From Caprella mutica (lineage: Eukaryota; Arthropoda; Malacostraca; Amphipoda; Caprellidae): a DNA stretch of 64,000 bases. Of the stretch, positions 22,129 to 63,600 are shown piece by piece; position 1 is the stretch's first letter; the number at the start of each line of letters is the position of its first letter. The stretch is from the NCBI GenBank assembly GCA_947561585.1, contig CANNZV010001186.1:238379-302378 (forward strand), written 5' to 3'. The notes beneath the pieces were generated by a model. That model searched no databases. It was given only the letters and a program-made list of their open reading frames with translations, and was not told where the DNA came from. Made by a program: the position numbers and the translations under genes.

Positions 22129-22601
22129 AGAGATAATAATCATTACCTTAGTTTTATTTTCCCATCTTTCTTTTGCATTAAAAAAATTAATTTCAAAGAA
22201 ATGTTTAATATTTTTAATGAACTAGTGTATGCGTGCCGTCAAAAATGACGGTATTTTTCTCATATCAATTTTATGTTCACTGATGGTAGTTGAATTTGTG
22301 TAATAATTATCATTCCTGACTTAGCTTATAACCCAAATAATTTCAACAGAATAAAATAAAATTTAGTTAATGTACCTTCATTATAGGTTAGTGTGACGGA
22401 CAGACAGACGCAAGACGCTCTAATTATATTAAGAAACAAGAAACAAAATATATAGAATATACTATTTTAATAGTTGACAGAGTAATTGAGATTTTAAAAG
22501 CAACATCAGCAACTATACCATAAATAAAGATTTTAAAGTTGAAAGCAGTTCCTATTTGTGAGCTTGTTGATAGTTCACAAAGTTACGCTTTTTACTACCT
22601 A

Positions 22602-22767
22602 GGGTAAGTTACGAATTATCGGTCAGTACTACATCTTCCGTCATTTAAGAAAAAGCAATATAAAAATTGTTATTATTAGATAGCACTGTGTAATAATAAC
22701 AATTTTTATATTGTATTTTCTTATATGATCGAAGATGTAGTACTGACCGGTAATTCGTAACTTACTC
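22602..22767. mobile_element. Family A MITE, complete copy
   Basis: 166 bp with TA on both sides (22600-22601, 22768-22769). Ends are GGGTAAGTTACGAATTATCG and GAGTAAGTTACGAATTACCG read inwards; the interior folds into a long hairpin around GATAGCACTGTGT. Very similar to 25489-25652. Confidence 0.8.
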
Positions 22768-23379
22768 TATTTAATATACATTTACAGTATTTTAGATCTT
22801 AACGGTTAATATAACTCACAAGAACTCGTTCATTGAATATTATATAAATAATAACTACAATCAATTATCATTTTTAGAATAGTTTCCAGCCTCGCTGTTC
22901 AAAGTAGGATATAAAATGCGTAGATTTTATAACATTTTTTAAAACTAATCCTATAAGATTTTTGGTCAATCATAAATTACGAGAAATTGAATTTTTTACA
23001 GTTTTTAATTAAAATAAGTTAGAAATGTGTCGTACATTTGAAAGATATGCTCCCAGTTGAAGGTATCCAAGAGGGATAGTAGGAATGTTGATGTAAATAC
23101 AAAGTAATTGCTACTCAACATCAGTTTGTATTGTCCCTCCCCCTCCATTGTACCCCCTGAAGAGGGGGGAAGGGGGGCAAAGAAGCCCTTTGTGTTTCGT
23201 TCAGTCAAAAGATAACACAATAACTCGGCATCAAAACAAACCAGAGTGGTTTGAATTTTCTTGTTAGCTTTTCAAAATGAATTGCTCGAAAGCCTGAGAG
23301 TGATGGTGAGTGGGATTCTTGAAAGGTTTTCCTATACGGAAAAGCCTCTCTATGGTATCCTTAAGTGAATAACAGGGAT

Positions 23380-51537
<28,158 letters not shown>

Positions 51538-52246
51538 CCAGAACATCAGTGACTCCGCCAAGATGCTCCTCCGTAACTTCGCCAAGATGCTCCTCCGTAA
51601 CTTCGCCAAGATGCTCCTCCGTAACTTCGCCAAGATGCATCGTGAATCCGCCAAAATACTCCTTACACATCCGCCATGACGTTTCTTGGCTCCGCCAAGG
51701 TACTCCGTGACTCTGCTAATAATATCCGCGTCTCTTGGAGTCTTCCTAGGTTTATCAGTGTCCAAGTGGTTTAGAGTCTCCAGGTGTCTTGTAAACTTGG
51801 AGTCTGTGTCTCTGTGTCTCGGAATCGCGATGTCTCGGAATCACTGTGTCTCGGAGTCTCCACGTGTATTGGATGATCCACCTGTGTTGGAGTTGAAGTC
51901 GTGTACATGTGGTTTAGAGTCTCCGTGTGTCCTGAAAACTTGCGGAGTCTCTGTCTCCTGCAGTTTCTGTCACCTGGAGTCTGTGTCTTGGAGTTTATTT
52001 TTCTTGAAGTCTCCGAATCTTGGAGTCCCCGAAACTTGGAGTCGCTGTGCCTCGGAGTCCCCGTATCTCGGAGTCTTCATGGTTGAGAGATCTAGAAAGC
52101 ATTTCAACAGCTGAGAAAATATATAAGCGACCAATTTGTCCTTCGGTTTGAGTTGCAGAGAGGAATGGTATTTTATGATTATTTTGCAACTAGAATTCTT
52201 TGTTACAATTCTTTAAATTCAGTTTATGACGATTCATATGAATAAA
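51538..52246 (+). other. so: sine oculis 3' UTR with tandem repeats and poly(A) signal
   Basis: Immediately after the stop codon is a 24-bp repeat (CGCCAAGATGCTCCTCCGTA plus ACTT) of 3-4 units at about 51552-51640. A looser series of TCGGAGTCTC / TTGGAGTC modules follows to 52080. AATAAA at 52241-52246 is a plausible poly(A) signal. The frames that cross this region start downstream of the stop and look like repeat artefacts. Confidence 0.55.
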
Positions 52247-52504
52247 TTCTTTAACAATTATTAAATTGATAAGTGAAATACAATTTCGAATTCTGTCAAA
52301 TAGTTCGAAGCAAACAATTATGATGGATTTTCCTTTAATCGAGATGCCAACCATTACTTTACCAATGAAAATCCCTGTACATAAATTAAAACAATTGTGA
52401 AACCTAATTTTTGAACAGTTATAATAGAGCAAAAACATTAAAACCTAACTTTTAAACATTCGCTTATATTCAAAAATTGAATGATGATATACAATCAATC
52501 ACAC

Positions 52505-52685
52505 TGACTTCATCATGTGATGTCATCAGATGCTTGCCAATCACAGGGCGCCAAATAATTTATCCGTTACTGTGATTGGTCAATGCCTCGTGACGTCACT
52601 CTCAACCATCAGCTTTTATAATGAATGCAATGACTGCACCTTGACTCAAAGATGACTTCTACAGTAGAAGTCATTATTTGAGTTA
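52505..52685 (+). promoter_or_regulatory. Promoter-like region downstream of sine oculis
   Basis: In 130 bp there are CCAAT (52537-52541), an inverted CCAAT (GATTGG, 52574-52579), a perfect cAMP-response/bZIP element TGACGTCA (52591-52598) and TTTATAAT (52615-52622) in correct order for a plus-strand core promoter. A 38-bp inverted repeat (52645-52682, arms ATGACTTCTAC / GTAGAAGTCAT) sits where the 5' UTR would be. No convincing ORF follows, so the product could be a non-coding RNA or a gene whose coding exons lie further downstream. Confidence 0.4.
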
Positions 52686-53024
52686 CGGAAAATATTAATA
52701 AATAGATTCAATTCATACTTAGACTTGAGTTTATATTGTTTCTTTTATGTTTCTTATTTATTTAAAAATAATGTATGAAAATTGCATTGGTATAACAATA
52801 AATAAAGCTGATTTTTGTTTAACATGGAAACTGAATACGTAGGTAGTTACTAAATGTAGCAATATACAGAGGAGTAGTAATATCAGTGGAAATGCTTTAT
52901 AATCTGAATGTGGATAAAACTGTAGAAACCTATTAATAATATTTAATATATGACAAGCACCCGTGACTGCACTCGGAAATAGAAGAGGAAAATGAAGAGC
53001 TGATTGTAAATGAAGCCTACGAGC

Positions 53025-53345
53025 CTACCAAAGACAAAATTCTAAGAGGAAAATGAAGAGGTGATAGTAAGTGAACCCTACGAGCCTACCTAACACAAAA
53101 TCTAAGAGGAAAATGAAGAGGTGATAGTAAGTGAACCCTACGAGCCTACCTAACACAAAATCTAAGAGGAAAATGAAGAGGTGATAGTAAATGAAGCCAA
53201 CGAGTCTACCTAACACAAAATCTAAGAGGAAAATGAAGAGGTGATAGTAAATGAAGCCAACGAGTCTACCTAAAACAAAATCTAAGAGGAAAATGAAGAG
53301 GTGATAGTAAATGAAGCCTACGAGTCTACCTAACACAAAATCTAA
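53025..53345. repeat. 60-bp tandem repeat, five to six units
   Basis: Units of AATCTAAGAGGAAAATGAAG, AGGTGATAGTAAGTGAACCC and TACGAGCCTACCTAACACAA. Exactly 60 bp, hence a spurious 138-codon minus-strand frame with a membrane-like 20-residue repeat. Confidence 0.9.
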
Positions 53346-55149
53346 GACCTCGTAGTTGAAGAGCATAACCCTAGCGCTATCCTCTAAAACTGCAGGTAGC
53401 GTTAAAAAAATTATGAACATGGTTAAAAATATTACTTTCACAAATCATTTCCATTGGTACTACCTACTTTTTTCTGTGCTAAAATGCAGATCTTTCGGTA
53501 GGTTCTAGGGAATCTCTACTAGACTAGCGACACCTGGTGGTCGTCACTTCTGTTAAACACACGCCCTGTACATATGTGATAAATTTGTTCTTGTTATTTT
53601 TTGTGTTTTTATTGTGAATGTGTTTTCTGTAAATATAGAATATGTCGTGTAAATATGTGAAAGGTGTGTAATTCTGTAAATATTTTGATCCCGTTATCGC
53701 GAAAGTTTAATTACTATAAAACATTTTTAATGAAATTGAACACACTTTAGTGAGTAAATCAACACACTTTTATTTTTGGTTATTGGATATGACTGAAATA
53801 GTTGACATACAATTCGAACTATATAATGTATACTAATTATATATAGTAATTCTCTATACTATATATGTACTGTAATTATAAATGTTACATAGAATGTTGA
53901 TCCTGTCCGCCATTATATATAAAAAATAAAAATGCGCTACTATCATCCGTTTTATTGTACCTAAAAATATTATTGGTGTAAATTTCACTAATCACCATTT
54001 TTTATCTACAAATTTATCTTCAATACAAAATATTCTACAAGTAACAGTATTGATCAATTTTTTTTAACTGTCAAATAAGTATAATATGAAAAAAATGAAA
54101 ATAGGAAAAAATACGAAAAGTGAAAATAATATCACAGCGACTTCGACTGCACAGTTGAACTTCATAATTCACCTGGGATGTGTATTACGAATTGGTAATG
54201 ATTATGGTTGTGACAATATTCTCTTTGAAGTATGCTTTATATTCCCAAGAAATTTATTCTCCATATGCTCTAAAGATATTCTTTTATGCACTGAAATATG
54301 GTTTATATTCCTTTAAAATATGTTTTATATTCTTTTTATGCTCCATACATTAAAAGTGCTTAAATTAGCTTTATATAAACCTGATAAGGGATATTAGCAA
54401 TCTCCTTAAATCATATTTGGATGCTAATCTCATGGTTCGGTGCAATGTAAATCTTTGAAGAATTTAAATAAGTTTTGTTAAATTTAATCATTGCACATGG
54501 AGTCAATGTGTACATCGTCTGACAAAGTTCAGTCGCAGTAATATCGAGTTTATGAAACGGTTAAATTTAAACTAAGAATCGCTGAAAAATTGTTAGAATA
54601 AAATAAGAACGCATATTCTAATATTAATTTATGAAACTTTTCAATATCGAACCCTGAACAGGTTTTCCAAGCATTAACAATAATTCGGCTTGTATGTTCC
54701 AATAATTTTGGCCTGTATTGGTAAGCAACGGTCTTCTAAAATACCTATATACTTCTTATGGTTTTTCGTAAATATATATTCGTTAGTTGTATCTAGGTAA
54801 ATTTTGCTTTTATTCTATATCTCTGAACTGAGAAATATATTAGTTTCATGATTTTTTTATTTATTGTTGAAAAGAATAAGAATATGATTTTAATAAAAAG
54901 AATATATTTTTAATAAAAAGAATATGTTTTCAATAAAAGGGATGTTCTTTATTTCAAATATGCTCGAGATTATATTTTTATGCTAAAAGCATATTGTCAC
55001 AACACCAGTAATGATATTCTTCAGTAGTTCCTTTCTTTAGTAAAAACCTTATTGTACCGTAAACATTGAAGAGTGTCCAGAAAGATTTTAAAGTTCATAT
55101 TATTTTATCTAAACTGTTTTAATAATAATAATCATAAATAAAAAGCAAT
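53346..55149. other. Non-coding AT-rich stretch
   Basis: No supported gene. Loosely repeated ATATG(C/T)TTTATATTC motifs occur at 54225-54335, and AAAGAATATG motifs at 54875-54935. Confidence 0.4.
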
Positions 55150-56155
55150 TTCACGAATTGAGGGGTAACATTTCCAACAATTTATCACGAATTGAGAAGA
55201 AGACTAATTAGGAGGTTCTACTGTACCACGAATTGAGAAGAGGACGAATTAAGAGAGAGTGAATTAGGAGGTTCTACTGTACCACGAATTGAGAAGAGGA
55301 CGAATTAAGAGAGAGTGAATTAGGAGGTTCTACTGTACCACGAATTGAGAAGATGAATTAAGAGAGAACGAATTAGTAGGTTCTACTGTACCACGAATTG
55401 AGAAGAGGACGAATTAAGAGAGAGTGAATTAGGAGGTTCTACTGTACCACGAATTGAGAAGACGAATTAAGAGAGAGTGAATTAGGAGGTTCTACTGTAC
55501 CACGAATTGAAAAGAGGACGAATTATGAGAGAGTGAATTAGGAGGTTCTACTGTACCACGAATTGAGAAGACGAATTAAGAGAGATTGAATTAGGAGGTT
55601 CTACTGTACCACGAATTGAGAAGACGAATTAAGAGAGAGTGAATTAGGAGGTTCTACTGTACCACGAATTGAGAAGAGGACGAATTAAGAGAGAGTGAAT
55701 TAGGAGGTTCTACTGTACCACGAATTGAGAAGACGAATTAAGAGAGAGTGAATTAGGAGGTTCTACTGTACCACAAATTGAGAAGAGGACGAATTAAGAG
55801 AGAGTGAATTAGGAGGTTCTACTGTACCACGAATTGAGAAGAGGACGAATTAAGAGAGAGTGAATTAGGAGGTTCTACTGTACCACGAATTGAGAAGACG
55901 AATTAAGAGAGAGTGAATTAGGAGGTTCTACTGTACCACAAATTGAGAAGAGGACGAATTAAGAGAGAGTGAATTAGGAGGTTCTACTGTACCACGAATT
56001 GAGAAGAGGACGAATTAAGAGAGATTGAATTAGGAGGTTCTACTGTACCACGAATTGAGAAGACGAATTAAGAGAGAGTGAATTAGGAGGTTCTACTGTA
56101 CCACGAATTGAGAAGACGAATTAAGAGAGAACGAATTAGTAGGTTCCACTGTACG
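55150..56155. repeat. 50/56-bp tandem repeat
   Basis: About 18 units of ACGAATTGAGAAGAGGACGA, ATTAAGAGAGAGTGAATTAG and GAGGTTCTACTGTACC. Two lengths alternate, with or without a six-base AGAGGAC-type segment. ACGAATTGAGAAG and ACGAATTAAGAGAG are themselves related, so the unit is an internal duplication. Confidence 0.9.
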
Positions 56156-56699
56156 CATACTCGCAGACTATTTTATATTCCAGGTTAGGTTTAATGGTTT
56201 CCTGATAGTGGCAGGCTTAAAAGGTGCGTAATATTGCGGTAGGTAACTATATTTGTATTGAGGTAAGTGTTCCAGTGTTTAGGTAGATTATAGTCCTGGC
56301 TATAATTGATTGCAGCACTTGAACTAAATCTAAAATAAGAAGGTCTTAAAATAAAACTTGGAAACCTACCATCTACTTGTCTGAACTTGACGCTACTCTT
56401 TAAAAGATGATCGATGTGAAGGATTCGTATTATTTAGAGGAAAATGTGTTTGAATATTATTATGAAAGTTCATATTTATTTTGAATAGGAAAAAATATTG
56501 AAGGGCTTTTGTATCAAAATTTTTTTTAGATAATAAGTAGGAAATGTAATTATTAATTATGGGAAACTCACAAATCTAAATTTATTTAAAATTGTCTGAT
56601 ATAATCTCTAGATTATAAACATTGTAACTGGGAAAAACCTTTTATATTTAATAAAATTACGCTTTGTCATCATTTTCGATATTATTTATAACTTTTGAA

Positions 56700-57632
56700 T
56701 ATTTGTATTGACTGTAAATAGATATTGTATGAATGTTCTTCACCGTCAGAGTTCATCCCTAGTGGAATATTATTTGTATTGACTGTAAATAGATATTGTA
56801 TGAATGTTCTCCACCGTAAGAGTTCATCCCTAGTGGAATATTATTTGTATTGACTGTGAATAGATATTGTATGAATGTTCTTCACCGTAAGAGTTCATCC
56901 CTAGTGGAATATTATTTGTATTGACTGTAAATAGATATTGTATGAATGTTCTTCACCGTCAGAGTTCATCCCTAGTGGAATATTATTTGTATTGACTGTA
57001 AATAGATATTGTATGAATGTTCTTCACCGTAAGAGTTCATCCCTAGTGGAATATTATTTGTATTGACTGTAAATAGATATTGTATGAATGTTCTTCACCG
57101 TCAGAGTTCATCCCTAGTGGAATATTATTTGTATTGACTGTAAATAGATATTGTATGAATGTTCTTCACCGTCAGAGTTCATCCCTAGTGGAATATTATT
57201 TGTATTGACTATAAATAGATATTGTATGAATGTTCTTCACCGTAAGAGTTCATCCCTAGTGGAATATTATTTGTATTGACTATAAATAGATATTGTATGA
57301 ATGTTCTTCACCGTAAGAGTTCATCCCTAGTGGAATATTATTTGTATTGACTGTAAATAGATATTGTATGAATGTTCTTCACCGTAAGAGTTCATCCCTA
57401 GTGGAATATTATTTGTATTGACTGTAAATAGATATTGTATGAATGTTCTTCACCGTAAGAGTTCATCCCTAGTGGAATATTATTTGTATTGACTGTAAAT
57501 AGATATTGTATGAATGTTCTTCACCGTAAGAGTTCATCCCTAGTGGAATATTATTTGTATTGACTGTAAATAGATATTGTATGAATGTTCTTCACCGTAA
57601 GAGTTCATCCCTAGTGGAATATTATTTGTATT
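56700..57632. repeat. 70-bp tandem repeat, about 13 units
   Basis: Very homogeneous units of TTTGTATTGACTGTAAATAG, ATATTGTATGAATGTTCTTC and ACCGTAAGAGTTCATCCCTA. Variation is almost limited to ACCGTAAG versus ACCGTCAG and CTGTAAAT versus CTATAAAT, so the array is recently expanded or homogenised. Confidence 0.92.
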
Positions 57633-57825
57633 TTCTTGCACTGACGGTTTACTTTGTTATTCAGAATTTTATTTCTAAACACTTTAAAAACTATTCTGTA
57701 ACCTTCACTGCACTTTAATATATTTTAATGAAATCCTATTTTTTCATACAGTAAATCTTTAAAATTTAAATACGATTTTTTCTTCTTGCTTTTCAGTTTC
57801 AAAATGTCGTATCAGATTCACAGAA

Positions 57826-58490
57826 GACAAATTAAGGGTAAAGGAATTTTCACCGCAAGAAAATTCGCTGTAGGAAATTTCGTTGTAGGAAAATTCCTCG
57901 AACGAAAATTCACCCTAAGGAAAATTCGTCGTAGGAAAATTGGCCGTAAGTAATTTTCTCCATAAGAATTTTCTGTAATTCTCTGCTTAAGAACCCCAGA
58001 CAAATAAAGTGATCACCACAATAATTGCTAGGGTCCTTCTCCAAGCCCCGTCACCAAGGATACTTACAATAGGTTAACAAGATTTATAACAATAACACTT
58101 TCTTGGAAAAGAGAAATGTGTATTGTACATTTGGTACGATTTAATTTCATTTGATTGACAGTGAAACATATCACAAGTTGTTAGGGTAATTGGTTGAACA
58201 AGTTTGGTTATTGAAATCATGTAAATTTTCATGAGATCGTCAAAATTAAGTTTAATAGAAAAATGAGAAATAGAATAAATGAACTGGTTACTATTTTAAA
58301 AGTATGTAAGTTGATAGGTATGTTGCGCGCAAATAAGATATTTTTTGGTTTTGGTTTTAACGAAGAACTTCTAGTCTCCGAAGTCGAAAATAAAATTTTG
58401 ATGCTGTTATCGAGAATTAAAAGAATTTTTAGGGTGAAATTTTCTTGCGGCGAAATATCCTACGGCGAAATTTCCGGACACACAAAATAA
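57826..58490. mobile_element. Small fold-back element with GGAAAATT-type arms
   Basis: Left arm (about 57840-57960) has six to seven units like GTAGGAAAATTCGTC; the right arm (about 58430-58480) has inverted units (GGCGAAATATCCTACGGCG). Flanks ACAAATTAAG (57827-57836) and ACAAAATAAG (near 58483-58492) could be an imperfect 9-10-bp target duplication. The interior (about 450 bp) has no transposase. The arm motif resembles that of the 593-5396 element. Confidence 0.5.
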
Positions 58491-60674
58491 GTAGAGGCCT
58501 GCTGTTAAATTTGCTACTTTGCTGGCCTTCATTTATAAATAGGTTTAACAGTTACATTATTTTATCAAGCAGCTTAATTAGACTATGTACTAATGTAAAG
58601 AAAAGGCATTAATCTATTGATACATCAGGCGATGAGTTCGTTAATGGGCATAACTGTACGTGGGGTGCAATAATTAATTATTTGTCAGGCGTAATTAGAA
58701 GTGACACAGGTACATTCGTCAAAACAGGCGAGGTGTTGAAAATGGTACGCCGTATATTTATAGGTACGTGTATAACGATGAGCTACGCTGTTTCATCTAT
58801 CGGCATCATCTATTATATTTTCAAGTGAAAACGTCGATGGAAATCTATTTTGAAGAGCTGTGTTGAAGGATACATTGAAAGATGGTGTATATACTTATCG
58901 TCAGTCTCAGGTTATATAGTAATAAATAAATCTATTATAAAGAAATGATGGGGCTTCATTATTCAATGGTATTTAACGACTGTAGAATATAAATTATGAA
59001 ACTGATGTTGTAGATACTATAAGTTATAAAAAAAAATTAAATCTAGTATAAAATATTTGAAGGTGTGATCTATTTTAAAATTATTAAATTGAAATTGATA
59101 AATGTCAACTTGTGAATCGTGATAAAATTGAAAACCTCTTTATGGCGTTCACATCAGCTTTTTTTGTGTCACTCTTTAGGTCGGTTTACTTAGTTAGACC
59201 ACTCCATCATCATTGCTGTCCAAATAGATACTTCAACTTCTCTAAAGCTCATCTGTTGATGGACACAAACAAACAACCTATGAACCAGCTCTAGCTCTAC
59301 AAAATGTGGTTAAACATCACCAAAAACAGGTGACTGTTACCTCAAAAACGTGAAAAATATATAAAAATGATAATTTAGTTTAAAAAAGTCCATAGTTATT
59401 CTGGTTAGTATGAATAACCGTATCCATTTTTTCCCAAGATGTATAATTACCCACAGTTCAATTTAATGTGACATTTTTTTCATCTATTTTATTTATTCAT
59501 AATTATTGTAATATACTTTCTTATTTTAGACTTTTACGAAAATCCAACAAGAAAAACATACTAATCATTTACTAAAGAAATTGTACAGTGTTGGTTCCTA
59601 AAATAATTTAAATGTTATAGAACCTAAAAATTTCAAAGTCAAATTCCAAATTTAATATTGATGCAATATATATTTATTAATTACATATTATAATCCAGAT
59701 GCTTAATTTCAATAACATTCTTGCAGTTAAATACAACATCTAAAATGTTTCTACCATCCTTTTCTAGGAAGTTGGTGTAAACCGAAGTAGTTCCCCAAGG
59801 TAGCATCATAGGTTCACTACTATTTTTGTTGTATGTTATTCATATACCTAACTACATTACGACATTCTTGTTCTTTCTCTGGAGTGTGTTTAAGAGGTGC
59901 AACTACTGAGGTAATCAACAACTGTGATTAAAAAAATTATTTCCATTGTTTTAGCATCATTAAATACTGCCCATAGATATAAAAATGAATAGAATAAATA
60001 TTTATACCGATATAATTATTATGATTGCGGCAAAATGTGTTTAATGATCTGAATTATCTGATAAATACCAAATATATGAAGATAATTTAAATAAATATTT
60101 ATATAAATGAATTTAATTAATGGTGAATCAATGAATATACTTTCCTAAGTTATTATATAAAAAAGTATAATAAAGGAATGAATATTACAAGAAGAAGCAC
60201 ATCATTCAATTTATTTCGATTATTCGTTTATTTTTTTTAATTACTTCAACACAAACATATGAAGAATTTGTACTGACTAAGAATTTACCACTTTAGATTT
60301 CCTAATTCAACTATAAAATATTTTTTAAAAAAAGTCCAGAAACCCTGTAAAAACTTCACCTGCTATATTTCCAAACAGGAAACAATTATCCGTAGATTTA
60401 TCAGAGGTTAAACTATCTCGTAGCTTGAAGTTAGAGTTCGTAGATATTCCATGTCAGTCTTCTTTATCTGGCGGTGTCCGTTACTGAATAAAATAATGTA
60501 ATCCCCAATATATCCTGATATGAGCTCTTGATAACGACACTCGATAGCTTTTGGACACACACGCGCATGCCTATCTCTTTAACACGAGAAATTCATACAC
60601 CGACAACCACATTAGAATAATTTATTTATTCGTGTACATTCCAGGAATCTTGAGAATCTTTCCCACTCCTTGGA
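58491..60674. other. AT-rich unique stretch before the terminal satellite
   Basis: No gene supported. Copy 3 of the dispersed motif lies at 59854-59887. 60360-60670 is slightly less AT-rich and abuts the satellite. Confidence 0.4.
59854..59887. repeat. Dispersed 34-bp motif, copy 3
   Basis: Exact match over 34 bp to 41698-41731 in the same orientation, with unrelated flanks. Confidence 0.7.
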
Positions 60675-63600
60675 GGTAGGTACTATCGGAGAAAAGAGTC
60701 ACTGTGATGATGTACTATCGGAGAAAAGAGTCACTGTGATGATGTACTATCGGAGAAAAGAGTCACTGTGATGATGTACTATCAGAGAAAAGAGTCACTG
60801 TGATGATGTACTATCAGAGAAAAGAGTCACTGTGATGATGTACTATCAGAGAAAAGAGTCACTGTGATGATGTACTATCAGAGAAACGAGTCACTGTGAT
60901 GGTGTACTATCAGAGAAAAGAGTCACTGTGATGATGTACTATCAGAGAAAAGAGTCACTGTGATGATGTACTATCAGAGAAAAGAGTCACTGTGATGGTG
61001 TACTATCAGAGAAAAGAGTCTCTGTGATGATGTACTATCAGAGAAAAGAGTCACTGTGATGATGTACTATCGGAGAAAAGAGTCACTGTGATGATGTACT
61101 ATCAGAGTAAAGAGTCACTGTGATGATGTACTATCAGAGAAAAGAGTCACTGTGATGATGTACTATCAGAGAAAAGAGTCACTGTGATGATGTACTATCA
61201 GAGAAAAGAGTCACTGTGATGATGTACTATCAGAGAAAAGAGTTACTGTGATGATGTACTATCAGAGAAAAGAGTCACTGTGATGATGTACTATCAGAGA
61301 AAAGAGTCACTGTGATGATGTACTATCAGAGAAAAGAGTCACTGTGATGATGTACTATCAGAGAAAAGAGTCACTGTGATGGTGTACTATCAGAGAAAAG
61401 AGTCACTGTGATGATGTACTATCAGAGAAAAGAGTCACTGTGATGATGTACTATCAGAGAAAAGAGTCACTGTGATGGTGTACTATCAGAGAAAAGAGTC
61501 ACTGTGATGATGTACTATCAGAGAAAAGAGTCACTGTGATGATGTACTATCAGAGAAAAGAGTCACTGTGATGATGTACTATCAGAGAAAAGAGTCACTG
61601 TGATGATGTACTATCAGAGAAAAGAGTCACTGTGATGATGTACTATCAGAGAAAAGAGTCACTGTGATGATGTACTATCAGAGAAAAGAGTCACTGTGAT
61701 GATGTACTATCAGAGAAAAGAGTCACTGTGATGATGTACTATCAGAGAAAAGAGTCACTGTGATGGTGTACTATCAGAGAAAAGAGTCACTGTGATGATG
61801 TACTATCAGAGAAAAGAGTCACTGTGATGATGTACTATCAGAGAAAAGAGTCACTGTGATGGTGTACTATCAGAGAAAAGAGTCACTGTGATGATGTACT
61901 ATCAGAGAAAAGAGTCACTGTGATGATGTACTATCAGAGAAAAGAGTCACTGTGATGATGTACTATCAGAGAAAAGAGTCACTGTGATGGTGTACTATCA
62001 GAGAAAAAAGTCACTGTGATGATGTACTATCAGAGAAAAGAGTCACTGTGATGATGTACTATCAGAGAAAAGAGTCACTGTGATGATGTACTATCAGAGA
62101 AAAGAGTCACTGTGATGATGTACTATCAGAGAAAAGAGTCACTGTGATGGTGTACTATCAGAGAAAAGAGTCACTGTGATGATGTACTATCAGAGAAAAG
62201 AGTCACTGTGATGATGTACTATCAGAGAAAAGAGTCACTGTGATGATGTACTATCAGAGAAAAGAGTCACTGTGATGATGTACTATCAGAGAAAAGAGTC
62301 ACTGTGATGGTGTACTATCAGAGAAAGAGTCACTGTGATGATGTACTATTAGAGAAAAGAGTCACTGTGATGATGTACTATCAGAGAAAAGAGTCACTGT
62401 GATGATGTATATCAGAGAAAAGAGTCACTGTGATGATGTACTATCAGAGAAAAGAGTCACTGTGATGATGTACTATCAGAGAAAAGAGTCACTGTGATGA
62501 TGTACTATCAGAGAAAAGAGTCACTGTGATGATGTACTATTAGAGAAAAGAGTCACTGTGATGATGTACTATCAGAGAAAAGAGTCACTGTGATGATGTT
62601 CTATCAGAGAAAAGAGTCACTGTGATGGTGTACTATCAGAGAAAAGAGTCACTGTGATGATGTACTATCAGAGAAAAGAGTCACTGTGATGATGTACTAT
62701 CAGAGAAAAGAGTCACTGTGATGATGTACCATCAGAGAAAAGAGTCACTGTGATGATGTACTATTAGAGAAAAGAGTCACTATGATGATGTACTATCAGA
62801 GAAAAGAGTCACTGTGATGGTGTACTATCAGAGAAAAGAGTCACTGTGATGGTGTACTATCAGAGAAAAGAGTCACTGTGATGATGTACTATCAGAGAAA
62901 AGAGTCACTGTGATGGTGTACTATCAGAGAAAAGAGTCACTGTGATGATGTACTATCAGAGAAAAGAGTCACTGTGATGATGTACCATCAGAGAAAAGAG
63001 TCACTGTGATGATGTACTATTAGAGAAAAGAGTCACTATGATGATGTACTATCAGAGAAAAGAGTCACTGTGATGGTGTACTATCAGAGAAAAGAGTCAC
63101 TGTGATGGTGTACTATCAGAGAAAAGAGTCACTGTGATGATGTACTATCAGAGAAAAGAGTCACTGTGATGGTGTACTATCAGAGAAAAGAGTCACTGTG
63201 ATGATGTACTATCAGAGAAAAGAGTCACTGTGATGATGTACTATCAGAGAAAAGAGTCACTGTGATGATGTACTATCAGAGAAAAGAGTCACTGTGATGG
63301 TGTACTATCAGAGAAAAGAGTCACTGTGATGATGTACTATCAGAGAAAAGAGTCACTGTGATGACGTACTATCAGAGAAAAGAGTCACTGTGATGGTGTA
63401 CTATCAGAGAAAAGAGTCACTGTGATGGTGTACTATCAGAGAAAAGAGTCACTGTGATGATGTACTATCAGAGGAAAGAGTCACTGTGATGATGTACTAT
63501 CAGAGAAAAGAGTCACTGTGATGATGTACTATCAGAGAAAAGAGTCACTGTGATGATGTACTATCAGAGAAAAGAGTCACTGTGATGATGTACTATCAGA

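Noticed and set aside
53025..53441. 138-codon minus-strand frame with repeated membrane-like segments
   Set aside because: A 60-bp tandem repeat gives an identical 20-residue repeat; there is no initiation context or non-repeat protein.
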